The notes: generated from the sequence alone by a model not told the origin. A stretch of 11,802 bases of DNA from JAIFWC01 sp035688135 (GCA_035688135.1 DASSNG010000041.1:1-11802); one strand, 5' to 3'. Shown: positions 1-8,100, counted from the stretch's first letter. Translations and numbers: made by a program.

Positions 1-2
1 GC

Positions 3-419
3 GGCTGGAACACCAGTAACGCCGCCTTTGTAATCGTGATATCGACTCCCGCGCTTGATTCAACCCGAAACTATATAATCGACTCCTCGACGGGAGCGCC
101 CTATATGAACGAACTGGTTTACTACAAGAGCGGCAGTTCGCTGATGAAGCGGACCTTGGCCAACCCGAATGCAGCCGGGAACATTCTTACTACCTCCTGC
201 CCGGCGGCCTTGGCTTCGGCTAGCTGCCCCCCGGACTCCGACCTGGCGGACTACTTCCAATCAATGTCCTTCATACTCTACGACCAGGACGGCAATGCCA
301 CCTCCGACCCTTCGCTTGCCCGCTCCGTGAATATAGACCTTGATATGCAGCGCACCGTATTTGGTAAACCGATATCGCTGGACGATAAGATAAGAGTCAG
401 CCTAAGGAACAGGTTTTGA
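3..419 (+). CDS. Minor pilin-like protein, C-terminal part (5' end outside window)
   Basis: The reading frame is open from position 3 to the TGA at 417-419, so the gene begins before the window; the GTG at 36 is internal, not a convincing start. What is visible is about 138 residues of a secreted-looking globular domain with short strands and loops, two cysteines about ten residues apart (contexts TTSCP and SASCPP), and a basic end KIRVSLRNRF. No hydrophobic prepilin helix is in view; it would lie in the missing N-terminus. Calling it a minor pilin (PilW/GspJ-like) rests mainly on its place directly before a PilX-like gene and pilMNO. Its stop overlaps the TTG start of the next gene. A different secreted pilus-associated protein is possible. 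Confidence 0.55.
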   Translation, partial: GWNTSNAAFVIVISTPALDSTRNYIIDSSTGAPYMNELVYYKSGSSLMKRTLANPNAAGNILTTSCPAALASASCPPDSDLADYFQSMSFILYDQDGNATSDPSLARSVNIDLDMQRTVFGKPISLDDKIRVSLRNRF

Positions 420-1798
420 GTATGCGGCTAGCGCGAAGATTACCGAAAAGGCATGACGGGCAGGTGCTTATTACCCTGGTAATAGTTATCCCGGCTTTCA
501 TCCTTATAGCATCCGCCTACTTTTCGCTCAGCACCTCCGGCTATCGCCTGGAAAGACAGGACCAGTTCCGCACTCAGGCCCAGATGGCAGCCGATGCCGG
601 GGCCGACTACTCGGTAGAGCAGCTCAACCAGGATAATAGCTGGGCGGGTACCGGCAGTGAGATAACCCTGCAGTCAGACAGCCAAAAGAAAGTGACCTTT
701 GAGAGTTCTATTACCGACAACAGTTCATCTAGCAAGACGATCAATGTGATCGGCAGGACATATTTCCCCGCGTCATCATCCACACCTTCGGCCACGGTCA
801 AGATCAATGTCGACCTAAGGCAGGTTTCTTCCGGGTCATACAGCGTAGTCAGCGGTGAAGGCGGCCTTTATATGAGCAATTCCGCCAAGATAGTCGGAGG
901 CGACGTGCTTATAAACGGGGCTATCAGCCTTTCTAATACGGCCCAGATAGGATTAAGCACGAATCCCGTCAGCGTAAGCGTGGCCGACGCCCTCTGCCCT
1001 AACCCACCGGACGCCACCTACCCCCGGGTGTGCAATGCGGGCGAAAAGGATAACCCTATAACCATTACTAACAGCGGCCACATCTACGGAGATGTCAAAG
1101 CCAACAATCAGACTAACCCCTACCCCTCGAATATCACGAATAACGGGCTTGTGGCGACATCCGGCGTAGCAGCCCAGGCGCTGCCGAACTACGACCGGGC
1201 CAGCCAGATAGCGGCGGTCACTAGCACGATATCGGGCGGCTTCTCGTGCAGCAGCGGCAGCCAGGTATGGAACGCGAATACCAAAATAGTAGGCGACGTC
1301 AATATCAGCAATAAATGCAAAGTGACCGTAAAGGGGAATATCTGGATAACCGGCAATCTGTATTTATCTAACTCAGCCTCCTTAATAGTGGACAGCGGTC
1401 TTGGCAGCACTCAGCCGGTAATTATGGTTGACGGCTCAAACGGGGCGGTGATCTCAAACGGCGCTACCTTTACTTCCAACTCCAGCGGGACCGGTTTTGA
1501 AATAATAACCTTCTGGAGCGCGGCCAGCTGCTCGCCGGACTGCTCATCCGTAACCGGGACCGACCTCTATAACTCCCGCGGCCACACCACTATAAGTATG
1601 TCCAATAACTCCGAGGGGCCACAGACGGTGTTTTACGCCCGCTGGTCGCAAGTATCCGTGAATAATGGTGGCGAAATCGGCGCCCTGCTTGGCGAAACTG
1701 TCAGAATGTCCAATGCAGCGACCATTACTTTCGGGACATCCTCGGGCAGCCTGGGATTTGTTTTCTGGGTAGTCGACGGTTACCGACAGGCTTTTTAG
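416..1798 (+). CDS. PilX-like type IV pilus protein with Asn/Ser-ladder beta-helix body
   Basis: The protein has 460 residues. Residues 1-15 form a basic leader (RLARRLPKRHDG) ending in Gly15, followed by one hydrophobic segment at about 16-38. This looks like a class III (prepilin) signal, except that the residue at +5 after the possible cut is Thr rather than the usual Glu. PilX/GspK-type minor pilins also depart from that Glu. From about residue 140 onward the body carries repeated SN-S/A/T/G motifs between short beta strands (SNSAKIVGGDVLING, SNTAQIG, TNSGHIYGDV, SNSASLIV, SNGATF, SNNS, SNAATITFG), as expected of a beta-helix or polymer-forming fold. I chose TTG at 416 because AAGGA at 405-409 sits 6 nt upstream and the stop of the previous gene overlaps it; ATG at 422 is the alternative. 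It probably sits at the cell surface or pilus tip, by inference. Confidence 0.7.
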   Translation: MSMRLARRLPKRHDGQVLITLVIVIPAFILIASAYFSLSTSGYRLERQDQFRTQAQMAADAGADYSVEQLNQDNSWAGTGSEITLQSDSQKKVTFESSITDNSSSSKTINVIGRTYFPASSSTPSATVKINVDLRQVSSGSYSVVSGEGGLYMSNSAKIVGGDVLINGAISLSNTAQIGLSTNPVSVSVADALCPNPPDATYPRVCNAGEKDNPITITNSGHIYGDVKANNQTNPYPSNITNNGLVATSGVAAQALPNYDRASQIAAVTSTISGGFSCSSGSQVWNANTKIVGDVNISNKCKVTVKGNIWITGNLYLSNSASLIVDSGLGSTQPVIMVDGSNGAVISNGATFTSNSSGTGFEIITFWSAASCSPDCSSVTGTDLYNSRGHTTISMSNNSEGPQTVFYARWSQVSVNNGGEIGALLGETVRMSNAATITFGTSSGSLGFVFWVVDGYRQAF

Positions 1799-1864
1799 TT
1801 AATACAGATAAGCACCCCTTGGTGCTATACTCATATCAGATAAGCATAAGAATAAACATATTGG
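1799..1864 (+). promoter_or_regulatory. Hairpin and possible internal promoter before pilM
   Basis: A perfect hairpin, AGCACC-CCTT-GGTGCT, spans 1811-1826. It has no T-run after it, so it is a poor intrinsic terminator. The hexamer TATACT at 1826-1831 matches the -10 consensus at five of six positions and overlaps the last base of the stem; no good -35 is visible. Possible roles are partial attenuation between the pilin genes and pilM, mRNA stabilisation, or an internal promoter for pilMNO. pilM itself has no clear Shine-Dalgarno. Confidence 0.3.
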
Positions 1865-2935
1865 ATGGGCAATCTAAAATTCTATCATGACGAGCCCTTG
1901 TTCGGGCTTGATATCGGGCACTCCAGCTTAAAAGCCATGCAGATAAGGACCGAGCCGGAAAAAAGGCCGGTGGTAAGCGGTTATGGCATAAGTTATTTTG
2001 ACCCAGGAGCCATACAGAACGGCACGATAAGCCAGCCGGAAGTTATAGCCGGAGCACTCCATGAGTTATTCGAAAAGAAAATGGTAGGCAAGATTGATAG
2101 CCGCCGGGTAGCCTGCACCCTTCCCACCGCCTATACCTTCAGCCGGCCGATGAAAATCCCGCCGATGGCGCACGACAAGATTACGGAAGCGGTCCACCTG
2201 GAAGCTGAACAATATATCCCCATTCCTATAGACAGCCTGTATGTTGACTATGAAGTAACCGGCCAGGGCCCCGAAGGCATGGAGCTGCTGGTGGTAGCGG
2301 CCTCTAAGAAAATCGTTGACAGCTACCTTAGCCTCCTGCAGTCCCTGGACCTGGAGCCTGTGGCCTTTGAACCCAGCATAAACGCTTCTTCGCGCCTGCT
2401 TAAGAAGGTAGCCGGCAGCGTGAATGAACCCTCGCTGCTTGTGGACATGGGTTCGATAGCGACGGATATCGCCATCTTTGACAAGACCCTGATAGTATCC
2501 AGCACCGTCAGCGGCGGCGGCGATACATTCACCGCGGCGGTAGCCAATGCTTTCAGGGTATCAACCGAACAAGCCACCCAGATAAAAAATCAGTATGGTA
2601 TCGCCTTTAGCGATAGGCAGCAGCGCGTCATAGACGCTGTCAAACCTCAGCTTGACAGCCTGGTACACGAGATTCAGAAATCTTTGAGATTTTACGCCGA
2701 GCGGGCCGGCGCTTCCGGCCAGAAAATCAGCCGCATCATAACCATCGGCGGAGGCGCGGTTATGCCCGGGTTCAATCAATACATATCCAAAGCACTGCGG
2801 CTGCCCACGGAAAACCTGGACCCTTGGAAAGATATCAGTTTTGAAGGCCTTCATATGCCGGATAACGTTGATTTGTCGATGTACATAACCGTGGCCGGCG
2901 AAGCCGTGCTGAGCCCTTCGGAGATACTGTCATGA
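1865..2935 (+). CDS. pilM: Type IV pilus assembly protein PilM, actin-like ATPase
   Basis: The protein has 356 residues, typical for PilM, a cytoplasmic actin/FtsA-fold nucleotide-binding protein that links the pilus motor to the PilN/PilO membrane complex. The phosphate-1 motif is FGLDIGHSS at 13-21, the phosphate-2 motif LLVDMGSIATD begins near 191, and the adenosine motif IITIGGGAVMPG lies at about 291-302. The ending STVSGGGDTFTAAVANAF is also usual in the family. ATG at 1865 is chosen because it places the first motif at the usual distance; no good ribosome site precedes it. The stop overlaps the pilN start by ATGA. No membrane segment is seen. The assignment is secure. Confidence 0.95.
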   Translation: MGNLKFYHDEPLFGLDIGHSSLKAMQIRTEPEKRPVVSGYGISYFDPGAIQNGTISQPEVIAGALHELFEKKMVGKIDSRRVACTLPTAYTFSRPMKIPPMAHDKITEAVHLEAEQYIPIPIDSLYVDYEVTGQGPEGMELLVVAASKKIVDSYLSLLQSLDLEPVAFEPSINASSRLLKKVAGSVNEPSLLVDMGSIATDIAIFDKTLIVSSTVSGGGDTFTAAVANAFRVSTEQATQIKNQYGIAFSDRQQRVIDAVKPQLDSLVHEIQKSLRFYAERAGASGQKISRIITIGGGAVMPGFNQYISKALRLPTENLDPWKDISFEGLHMPDNVDLSMYITVAGEAVLSPSEILS

Positions 2936-3531
2936 TAAACCTGCTGCCGCCATCTTACGCTGACGCCATCCGTTACGGCCGGCAGAATTCCGTGCTGCGC
3001 AGATGGCTTATCGGGACCGCTATCGCTATCGGCGGCCTGATAGTAATAATCGCCAGCGGCTGGCTGTATATAAACCAGCAGGCAAATGGCCTGCAGAAAA
3101 ACATAGATGCCACTAACCAGCAACTTCAGGCGCAGAATCTGGCCAAGGTCCAGAAGGACGCCAAAGAAATAACCGGTGACGTGAATGTCATAGATAAGCT
3201 GCTGAGCCAAGAAATACGGTTTTCGGAACTTATCCAGGCTATAGGCGATATCATGCCGCCGGGTACGTCTCTGGGGACGCTCAGCTTAAGCAACGTAGTA
3301 GCCGGGGGCGTTGACCTTACCGCTAATGCCGCTGACGGCGCCTCGGTAGCCCAGATAGCCGCCAACCTTAGCGATCCCAAGAACCAATTGTTTACCAAGG
3401 CGGATATCGTAAGCGTCAACTGCGACAATAACCCTAACCAGGCATACCCCTGCACCGTCATTCTAAGGGTACTGTTTTCCCCGTCAGCCCAAACCAGGTT
3501 CTTAAGCGTCCCTTCGGGAGATAAGCAATGA
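2932..3531 (+). CDS. pilN: Type IV pilus assembly protein PilN
   Basis: The protein has 199 residues. It begins MINLLPPSY; in PilN proteins this INLLP peptide is known to bind a groove in PilM, so the partner is encoded immediately upstream. One membrane segment follows at about 25-47 (WLIGTAIAIGGLIVIIASGWLY), then a coiled-coil-like stretch (NGLQKNIDATNQQLQAQN) and an extracytoplasmic ferredoxin-like domain. Two cysteines near the C-terminus (contexts VNCDNN and YPCTV) could pair. Start ATG at 2932 overlaps the pilM stop, and GGAG lies 8 nt upstream. PilN normally forms heterodimers with PilO to align the inner-membrane platform. Confidence 0.93.
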   Translation: MINLLPPSYADAIRYGRQNSVLRRWLIGTAIAIGGLIVIIASGWLYINQQANGLQKNIDATNQQLQAQNLAKVQKDAKEITGDVNVIDKLLSQEIRFSELIQAIGDIMPPGTSLGTLSLSNVVAGGVDLTANAADGASVAQIAANLSDPKNQLFTKADIVSVNCDNNPNQAYPCTVILRVLFSPSAQTRFLSVPSGDKQ

Positions 3532-4250
3532 TACCTACCCAAAAGGCGCCAGCCGATAAGCCCCTATCTAAGAATGAAGCTGTTCCGCGCAAGAAAGGCC
3601 TGGAGATGAACAGCAAGAATCTGCGGTGGCTGCTTATTGCCTCCTTGGCTTTATCGGTAATAGTTTTCCTGGGAGCGGTCATGCTGGGCCTCTCGGCGCT
3701 GACGCATGAAAGCCAGAATATGGCCGGCCTGAAGGCTAAGAGCCAAGCGACCAATGAAGAGCTGCTTAATTTGGAGCAGTCCAAGAAAGATGTTGAAAAA
3801 TACTCGTATTTCAAAGAAGTAGCTCAGACCGTTATCCCTAAGGATAAGGACCAGGCCAAAGCCGTGCTGGATATATTCCAATTCGCCCAGGATGCCAACA
3901 TCAGGATCCAGAGTATAACTTTCCCGGCCAGCAGTCTGGGCGGGAGGACTTCTGCCGCCAAGGCCCAGGACGCAACCAGCTCTTCGGCGTCGTCCGCCGC
4001 CATAACCCAGGCCAAACCCGTTTCCGGCATCCCCGGCTTATACAGCCTGCCGCTGACCATAACCCCGCAGACCAGCAGCACGCTGCCGCCCAATCTGGTA
4101 GTCACATACCCAAAAATCCTGAAATTCCTCAAAAGTATTGAGAATAACCGCCGCACCGCCCAGATAACTTCGCTTGTCATCCAGCCGCCGACCGAAGTCG
4201 GTAAATCGCTCTCATTCACTTTAACGATTAACATATTTATAAAGCCATGA
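3528..4250 (+). CDS. pilO: Type IV pilus assembly protein PilO
   Basis: The protein has 240 residues. The layout is a basic cytoplasmic tail (1-32), one membrane helix at about 34-56 (WLLIASLALSVIVFLGAVML), a coiled coil around 60-90 (HESQNMAGLKAKSQATNEELL), and an extracytoplasmic domain. That domain is interrupted near residues 140-165 by an Ala/Ser-rich low-complexity stretch (DATSSSASSAAITQA) that looks like a flexible linker. The C-terminal strands (AQITSLVIQPP, SFTLTINIFI) resemble the end of PilO. ATG at 3528 overlaps the pilN stop, with GGGAG 7 nt upstream. Sequence conservation in PilO is low, so gene order and topology carry much of the evidence. Confidence 0.88.
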   Translation: MIPTQKAPADKPLSKNEAVPRKKGLEMNSKNLRWLLIASLALSVIVFLGAVMLGLSALTHESQNMAGLKAKSQATNEELLNLEQSKKDVEKYSYFKEVAQTVIPKDKDQAKAVLDIFQFAQDANIRIQSITFPASSLGGRTSAAKAQDATSSSASSAAITQAKPVSGIPGLYSLPLTITPQTSSTLPPNLVVTYPKILKFLKSIENNRRTAQITSLVIQPPTEVGKSLSFTLTINIFIKP

Positions 4251-4549
4251 GTAAAGATCTGAACTTAAAATCGCTTAATCTTACAAAGGTCTTCGCCGGC
4301 CTTACCAAAAAATACGGCAAACATCTGGCTTTCGCCGCCGTCTTAGCGGTTCTTCTGGTATATATCCTTGTGGTATTTAAAATCAGCCGCTTGGCTTCAG
4401 CTGAACCCGGCGGCGATCAAAGCACTAGCACCGTAATTACTATCCCCAAGGTGGACCAAAAGACCATAGAACACATCCAGACCCTGGAATCCAATAATAC
4501 CCAGCTGCATGCTCTTTTCGGCCAGGCCCGCGACAACCCTTTCCAGTAA
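4247..4549 (+). CDS. Small single-pass membrane protein at the end of the pilus operon
   Basis: The protein has 100 residues. It has a basic cytoplasmic N-terminus (about 1-26), one membrane helix at about 27-45 (LAFAAVLAVLLVYILVVF), and a short polar outside tail ending QARDNPFQ. Its start overlaps the pilO stop by ATGA, so it is almost certainly co-translated with pilMNO. In Gram-negative systems this slot holds pilP, whose mature protein binds the PilN/PilO dimer and the secretin. This protein is too short for a PilP folded domain, and a monoderm CPR cell would have no secretin. I do not recognise the family; a pilus-complex accessory subunit is an inference from position. Confidence 0.75.
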   Translation: MSKDLNLKSLNLTKVFAGLTKKYGKHLAFAAVLAVLLVYILVVFKISRLASAEPGGDQSTSTVITIPKVDQKTIEHIQTLESNNTQLHALFGQARDNPFQ

Positions 4550-4574
4550 ATACTTAACAAGTTAAGTATTTACT
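4545..4574. terminator. 30-bp palindrome between convergent genes, probable bidirectional terminator
   Basis: Arms AGTAAATACTTAAC (4545-4558) and GTTAAGTATTTACT (4561-4574) are perfectly complementary over 14 bp around a central AA. The stem is AT-rich and no long T-run follows on either strand, so it is not a classical intrinsic terminator, but its position exactly between two convergent genes fits transcription stop or 3'-end protection. The TAA stop of the upstream membrane protein (4547-4549) and the TAA of the PH-domain gene (minus strand 4572-4570) lie at mirror positions inside the arms. Confidence 0.65.
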
Positions 4575-5148
4575 CGTTTATATGGGATTTGGCGTAATTC
4601 TGGCGGGCCTCGATTATCTTATCGGCCAGCTTAGTGGGGTTCGGGCACAAGGTGAATATGAAATTATCTTCAGTACCGGCTGTCTGCACGGTGAGCGTAC
4701 CGTAATTGAATAACGTTGCCAGAAAGCCGTTTTGCTCTTCGTTAACATCCTCCACGTTCGACATGCTCAGGCGGGATACCTTCCGGCTGAAGAGCGTCTT
4801 CTGCATTATCTGGACCAGGCTCCTGTCGGTAACCAGCAGCCTGCTCTGGAGATATATATAAGTACTGGTGAATAAGAACAATGCCAGAAGCAGCCCAGCC
4901 AGGGCTATGATAGCCACTAGGCTGGCCGAAAAGCCGCCGCCGGAATCCTCGAACGCGCCCGGCGAAATGGCTATTATCAGACCCAGCAGCGCGGCTACCG
5001 CCGCCACGGCGACCAGATATATGGCTACTAAGCCGATTAGCGAGCGCCTTACTACGGTCAGAACGCTCTCTCCGGGTTCAAGCATGTCCATGTCCGCCGA
5101 CCGGGAGGCGCCTGTCGCCGATGCTGCGGGTTTAGTGTCCGGTTCCAT
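4570..5148 (-). CDS. Bacterial PH-domain (bPH2/DUF304) membrane protein
   Basis: Counted from ATG at 5148 the protein has 192 residues. A polar acidic N-terminus is followed by two membrane helices (VAIYLVAVAAVAALLGLIIA and LVAIIALAGLLLALFLFTST), then a cytoplasmic PH-like domain beginning YLQSRLLVTDRSLVQI and containing SMSNVEDVNEEQNGFLATLF, NYGTLTVQTAG and FTLCPNPTKLADKI. That VTDRSLV...V.D....G...NYGTL pattern is typical of the bPH2 family, whose function is poorly known and probably concerns the membrane. A TTG at 5154 also opens the frame, but a perfect TATAAT at 5157-5162 lies 8 nt before the ATG, too close to the TTG. No Shine-Dalgarno is visible. It lies 16 nt after the ruvB stop. Confidence 0.85.
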   Translation of the reverse strand: MEPDTKPAASATGASRSADMDMLEPGESVLTVVRRSLIGLVAIYLVAVAAVAALLGLIIAISPGAFEDSGGGFSASLVAIIALAGLLLALFLFTSTYIYLQSRLLVTDRSLVQIMQKTLFSRKVSRLSMSNVEDVNEEQNGFLATLFNYGTLTVQTAGTEDNFIFTLCPNPTKLADKIIEARQNYAKSHINE

Positions 5149-5156
5149 TTGCAATA

Positions 5157-5162
5157 ATTATA
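5157..5162 (-). promoter_or_regulatory. TATAAT box 8 nt before the PH-domain gene (leaderless candidate)
   Basis: The minus strand reads TATAAT, a perfect -10, wholly inside the 16-nt gap after ruvB and ending 8 nt before ATG 5148. Transcription would begin at or within a base or two of the start codon. No matching -35 is seen, and AT-rich chance is possible. Confidence 0.4.
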
Positions 5163-5164
5163 TC

Positions 5165-6190
5165 CTAAAGCAGGCTGGGTTGGGCTTTGGCCGGTTTTTT
5201 GCCCAGGTGCTCCCAGGCGCGGACCGTCACTTTGCGCCCTCTTGGCGTTCTTTCCAGCAATCCTATCTGCATGAGGTACGGCTCATAAAAATCTTCTATG
5301 GTGGTACGCTCTTCAGCGGTCAGGGCCGCCAGCGTTTCCACTCCCACGGGGCCGCCATTATGATGGGTGATGATTGCCTCGAGCAAGCTGCGGTCGGCGG
5401 GGTCCAATCCTAGCGAATCAATTTCCAGCAGGTTCAGGGCTTCGGCGGCGATTTTGGCATCGATGATGCCGTCACCGTTAACATCGGCGTAATCCCGGAC
5501 CCGTTTTAGCAGGCGGTTGGCAATCCGCGGCGTCAGCCGCGCCCGGCCGGCTAGGAGCTTCGCGGATTCGCCGTCAATTTTTACATTCAAGATGCCGGCG
5601 GCCCGTACGATTATCTTTTGGATTTCATCAGGGTCATAAAACTCCAGGCGGTGAATCATTCCGAACCGGTCGCGCAGCGGCGCCGCCAGGGCTCCGGTAC
5701 GGGTAGTGGCTCCGATAATGGTGAACCTGGGCAGATCCAGGCGCAGGCTGCGGGCGCTGGGCCCTTTGCCGAGCATGATATCGAGCTTAAAGTCCTCCAT
5801 AGCGCTATACAGTACTTCCTCGACCACACGGTGCAGGCGGTGGATCTCGTCTATAAATAAAATGTCGCCGTCCTGGAGGTTCGTCAGTAAGGATGCAAGG
5901 TCTCCGGCCCGCTCTATGGCGGGTCCGCTGGTTACCCGTATCTGGGCGCCCATCTCGTTGGCTATGACCGTCGCCATAGTGGTCTTACCCAGTCCGGGCG
6001 GCCCGTAAAGCAGCACATGGTCTATAGGTTCGCCGCGTTTCTTGGCGGCCGATATAGCCAATCTCAGGTTCTTCTTCAGCCTCTCCTGGCCCACATAACT
6101 TTTAAAGTCTCTGGGGCGCAGAGTCTGTTCCAGTTCCTGCTCTTCCGGCTCATCTTTAACAGATGTATTAACTATCCTGTCAATCGCCAT
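5165..6190 (-). CDS. ruvB: Holliday junction branch migration DNA helicase RuvB
   Basis: The protein has 341 residues, full length for RuvB, the hexameric AAA+ motor that drives RuvA-bound Holliday junctions during recombination repair. The Walker A motif GPPGLGKTT is at 63-71 and Walker B with DEIH at 114-117. The sensor 1 region IIGATTRTG is at about 158-165, the arginine-finger segment PLRDRFG at 170-176, and the sensor 2 motif TPRIANRLLKRVRD follows. The winged-helix DNA-binding end carries LLERTPRGRK. The sensor 2 motif reads RLTPRIANR where E. coli has RGTPRIANR, a mild change. It starts 21 nt after ftsH with no Shine-Dalgarno; a weak TAAACT ends 6 nt before the ATG. No ruvA or ruvC is in the window. 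Confidence 0.97.
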   Translation of the reverse strand: MAIDRIVNTSVKDEPEEQELEQTLRPRDFKSYVGQERLKKNLRLAISAAKKRGEPIDHVLLYGPPGLGKTTMATVIANEMGAQIRVTSGPAIERAGDLASLLTNLQDGDILFIDEIHRLHRVVEEVLYSAMEDFKLDIMLGKGPSARSLRLDLPRFTIIGATTRTGALAAPLRDRFGMIHRLEFYDPDEIQKIIVRAAGILNVKIDGESAKLLAGRARLTPRIANRLLKRVRDYADVNGDGIIDAKIAAEALNLLEIDSLGLDPADRSLLEAIITHHNGGPVGVETLAALTAEERTTIEDFYEPYLMQIGLLERTPRGRKVTVRAWEHLGKKPAKAQPSLL

Positions 6191-6211
6191 ACTATCAGTT
6201 TAACATTCGGC

Positions 6212-8083
6212 CTAATAAAGGGCTGCCGTCTTAGGCATGTGGGAGCCGGCTAAAAGTTTGGCGACTTCTTTGGCCTCTACGGTTTCTTTTTCTAAAAGCG
6301 CTTCTTTGAGGGCCTCGAGCTTGGTCATATTCGCTTTTATGACGGCCCGGGCGCGGTTAGCGGCCTCGGTGATAAGGTCCTCTACCTCGTCGTCGATAAT
6401 CTTCGCAGTCTCATCGGAGTATTGGCGCTCATGCACCAGGCGCTCCATCATTATGCCTTCATCGACGTGGAATACCTGGTCGCGCAGCTTTCGGCCCATA
6501 CCCTGGTTGACAACCATATCGCGGGCCAGTTCAGCCGCCTTCTGTAAGTCGCTCCCGGCGCCGGTAGTAACCCTGTCGTGGCCGTAAATCAGCTCCTCCG
6601 CAATGCGGCCCCCGAGCATGCGGGCCAGTACGTCTTTATACTCGATAATGCTGTGGTAGCTCTTGTCTTCAGGAGGGATAAACCATGTTACGCCGCCGGT
6701 GGCGCCGCGCGGGATGATAGTGACTTTGTGCACCATATCGCTGTCCGGCAGGACGTGGCCGACGATAGCGTGGCCGGCTTCATGATAAGCAGTCAGTTCT
6801 TTGTCCTTTTCACTCATGACTTTGCTCTTGCGTTCCGGCCCGATAGCGACTTTTTCGAACGCCGATACCACATCTTCGTTCTCAATCACTTTGCGGTTGT
6901 GCCTGGCGGCCAGGATTGCGGCTTCGTTGGCGATATTGGCCAGGTCGGCTCCGGAGCTGCCGGCGGTTTTAGCGGCCAAACTGTCTAAGTCCACATCTTT
7001 ACTGATAGGTTTTTCGCTGAAATGGACTTTAAGAATAGCTTCCCGGTCTTTGCGGTCGGGCAGATCGATGTTTACCCGGCGGTCAAAGCGCCCGGGGCGC
7101 AGAAGTGCCGGATCCAGCACGTCGCTGCGGTTGGTGGCTGCCAGCACTATTACATTCTGGCCCTGTTCAAAGCCATCCATCTCTACAAGTATCTGGTTAA
7201 GGGTCTGTTCGCGCTCGTCGTGCCCGCCGCCCATTCCGGAACCTCGGCGGCGGCCTACGGCGTCAATCTCGTCTATGAATATGATGCAGGGGGCGTTCTT
7301 TTTGGCTTTATTGAATAAATCGCGCACCCGGCTGGCGCCCACTCCTACGAACATCTCTACGAACTCCGAGCCGCTGATGGAAAAGAAGGGCGCGTTAGCT
7401 TCGCCGGCGACTGCCCTCGCCAGCATCGTCTTGCCTGTCCCGGGCGGCCCCACCAGCAGGACGCCTTTCGGTATCTTGGCGCCGACACCCTCGAACTTCT
7501 TAGGATATTTTAGGAATTCCACCACCTCCTGCAAATCCTGTTTGGCCTCTTCGTTTCCAGCGACGTCTTTGAAGTTTATGCGGTCTTTTTCATTCCCGTA
7601 AAGCCGCGCCCGGCTTTTGCCAAAGCTTAGCGCCTGGTTGCCCTGGCCTTGGGCGCTACGGAACATAAGTATCAGGATAAAGGCGATTATGACCACCGGC
7701 AGGACGCCTGTAAGCAACCCGTACCATAAACCGTTGTTATTGGACTCCGGCTTATTCTCTACGGTTACTTTGCCCTGTTTAAGCCCCTGCTCGTAAATGC
7801 TGGAGCCGGCCTCTTTATAAGATTTTTCCGTTGCCTGGTTCTGGCCGACAGGTGTGATATCGAGTTCCTGGTCGCCCTTGACGGTTATCTTGCTGATCTT
7901 ACCGCTGTTGGCTTCTGAAATGACCTGAGAAAACGGCACGGTCTTGAGCTGGGCCGGGGTATTTACCGCCGCGTAGACGATCAGGCCGAACAGGACCAAA
8001 AGCGCCGCAAATCCGGCGTTCTTGAAATGGTTGCGGCCGCCATCACCTCTGCGCCCGCCCATGCGGAACGGTTTTTTCTCCAT
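6212..8083 (-). CDS. ftsH: ATP-dependent zinc metalloprotease FtsH
   Basis: The protein has 623 residues, standard for this hexameric membrane-anchored AAA+ protease that removes damaged membrane proteins and regulators. Membrane helices lie at about 22-41 and 116-140, enclosing an outside domain of about 75 residues. The Walker A motif GPPGTGKT is at 212-219, the pore loop FVG at 244-246, and Walker B IIFIDEID ends at 274. The second region of homology ATNRSDVLDPALLRPGRFDR follows. The zinc site HEAGH is at 434-438, and the third ligand is probably Asp512 in GAGSDLQKA. All catalytic residues are present. The gene begins 22 nt after tilS. A perfect extended -10 sits 8 nt before the ATG and there is no well-placed Shine-Dalgarno. 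Confidence 0.97.
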   Translation of the reverse strand: MEKKPFRMGGRRGDGGRNHFKNAGFAALLVLFGLIVYAAVNTPAQLKTVPFSQVISEANSGKISKITVKGDQELDITPVGQNQATEKSYKEAGSSIYEQGLKQGKVTVENKPESNNNGLWYGLLTGVLPVVIIAFILILMFRSAQGQGNQALSFGKSRARLYGNEKDRINFKDVAGNEEAKQDLQEVVEFLKYPKKFEGVGAKIPKGVLLVGPPGTGKTMLARAVAGEANAPFFSISGSEFVEMFVGVGASRVRDLFNKAKKNAPCIIFIDEIDAVGRRRGSGMGGGHDEREQTLNQILVEMDGFEQGQNVIVLAATNRSDVLDPALLRPGRFDRRVNIDLPDRKDREAILKVHFSEKPISKDVDLDSLAAKTAGSSGADLANIANEAAILAARHNRKVIENEDVVSAFEKVAIGPERKSKVMSEKDKELTAYHEAGHAIVGHVLPDSDMVHKVTIIPRGATGGVTWFIPPEDKSYHSIIEYKDVLARMLGGRIAEELIYGHDRVTTGAGSDLQKAAELARDMVVNQGMGRKLRDQVFHVDEGIMMERLVHERQYSDETAKIIDDEVEDLITEAANRARAVIKANMTKLEALKEALLEKETVEAKEVAKLLAGSHMPKTAALY

Positions 8084-8091
8084 ACCGTAGT

Positions 8092-8100
8092 ATTATATCA
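8092..8100 (-). promoter_or_regulatory. Extended -10 promoter TGATATAAT of ftsH (leaderless candidate)
   Basis: The minus strand reads TGATATAAT: a perfect TATAAT (8097-8092) with the TG of an extended -10 one base upstream. It ends 8 nt before ATG 8083, within the 22-nt tilS-ftsH gap. Extended -10 promoters need little or no -35, and none is seen. The likely transcription start is at about 8083-8086. Confidence 0.5.

Noticed and set aside
6801..7601. 266-codon open frame on the plus strand across ftsH.
   Set aside because: It is antisense to a fully conserved ftsH and its translation is Ser/Arg-rich low complexity, as expected from the codon bias of the opposite strand. The open frame at 4868-5413 opposite the PH gene is rejected for the same reason.
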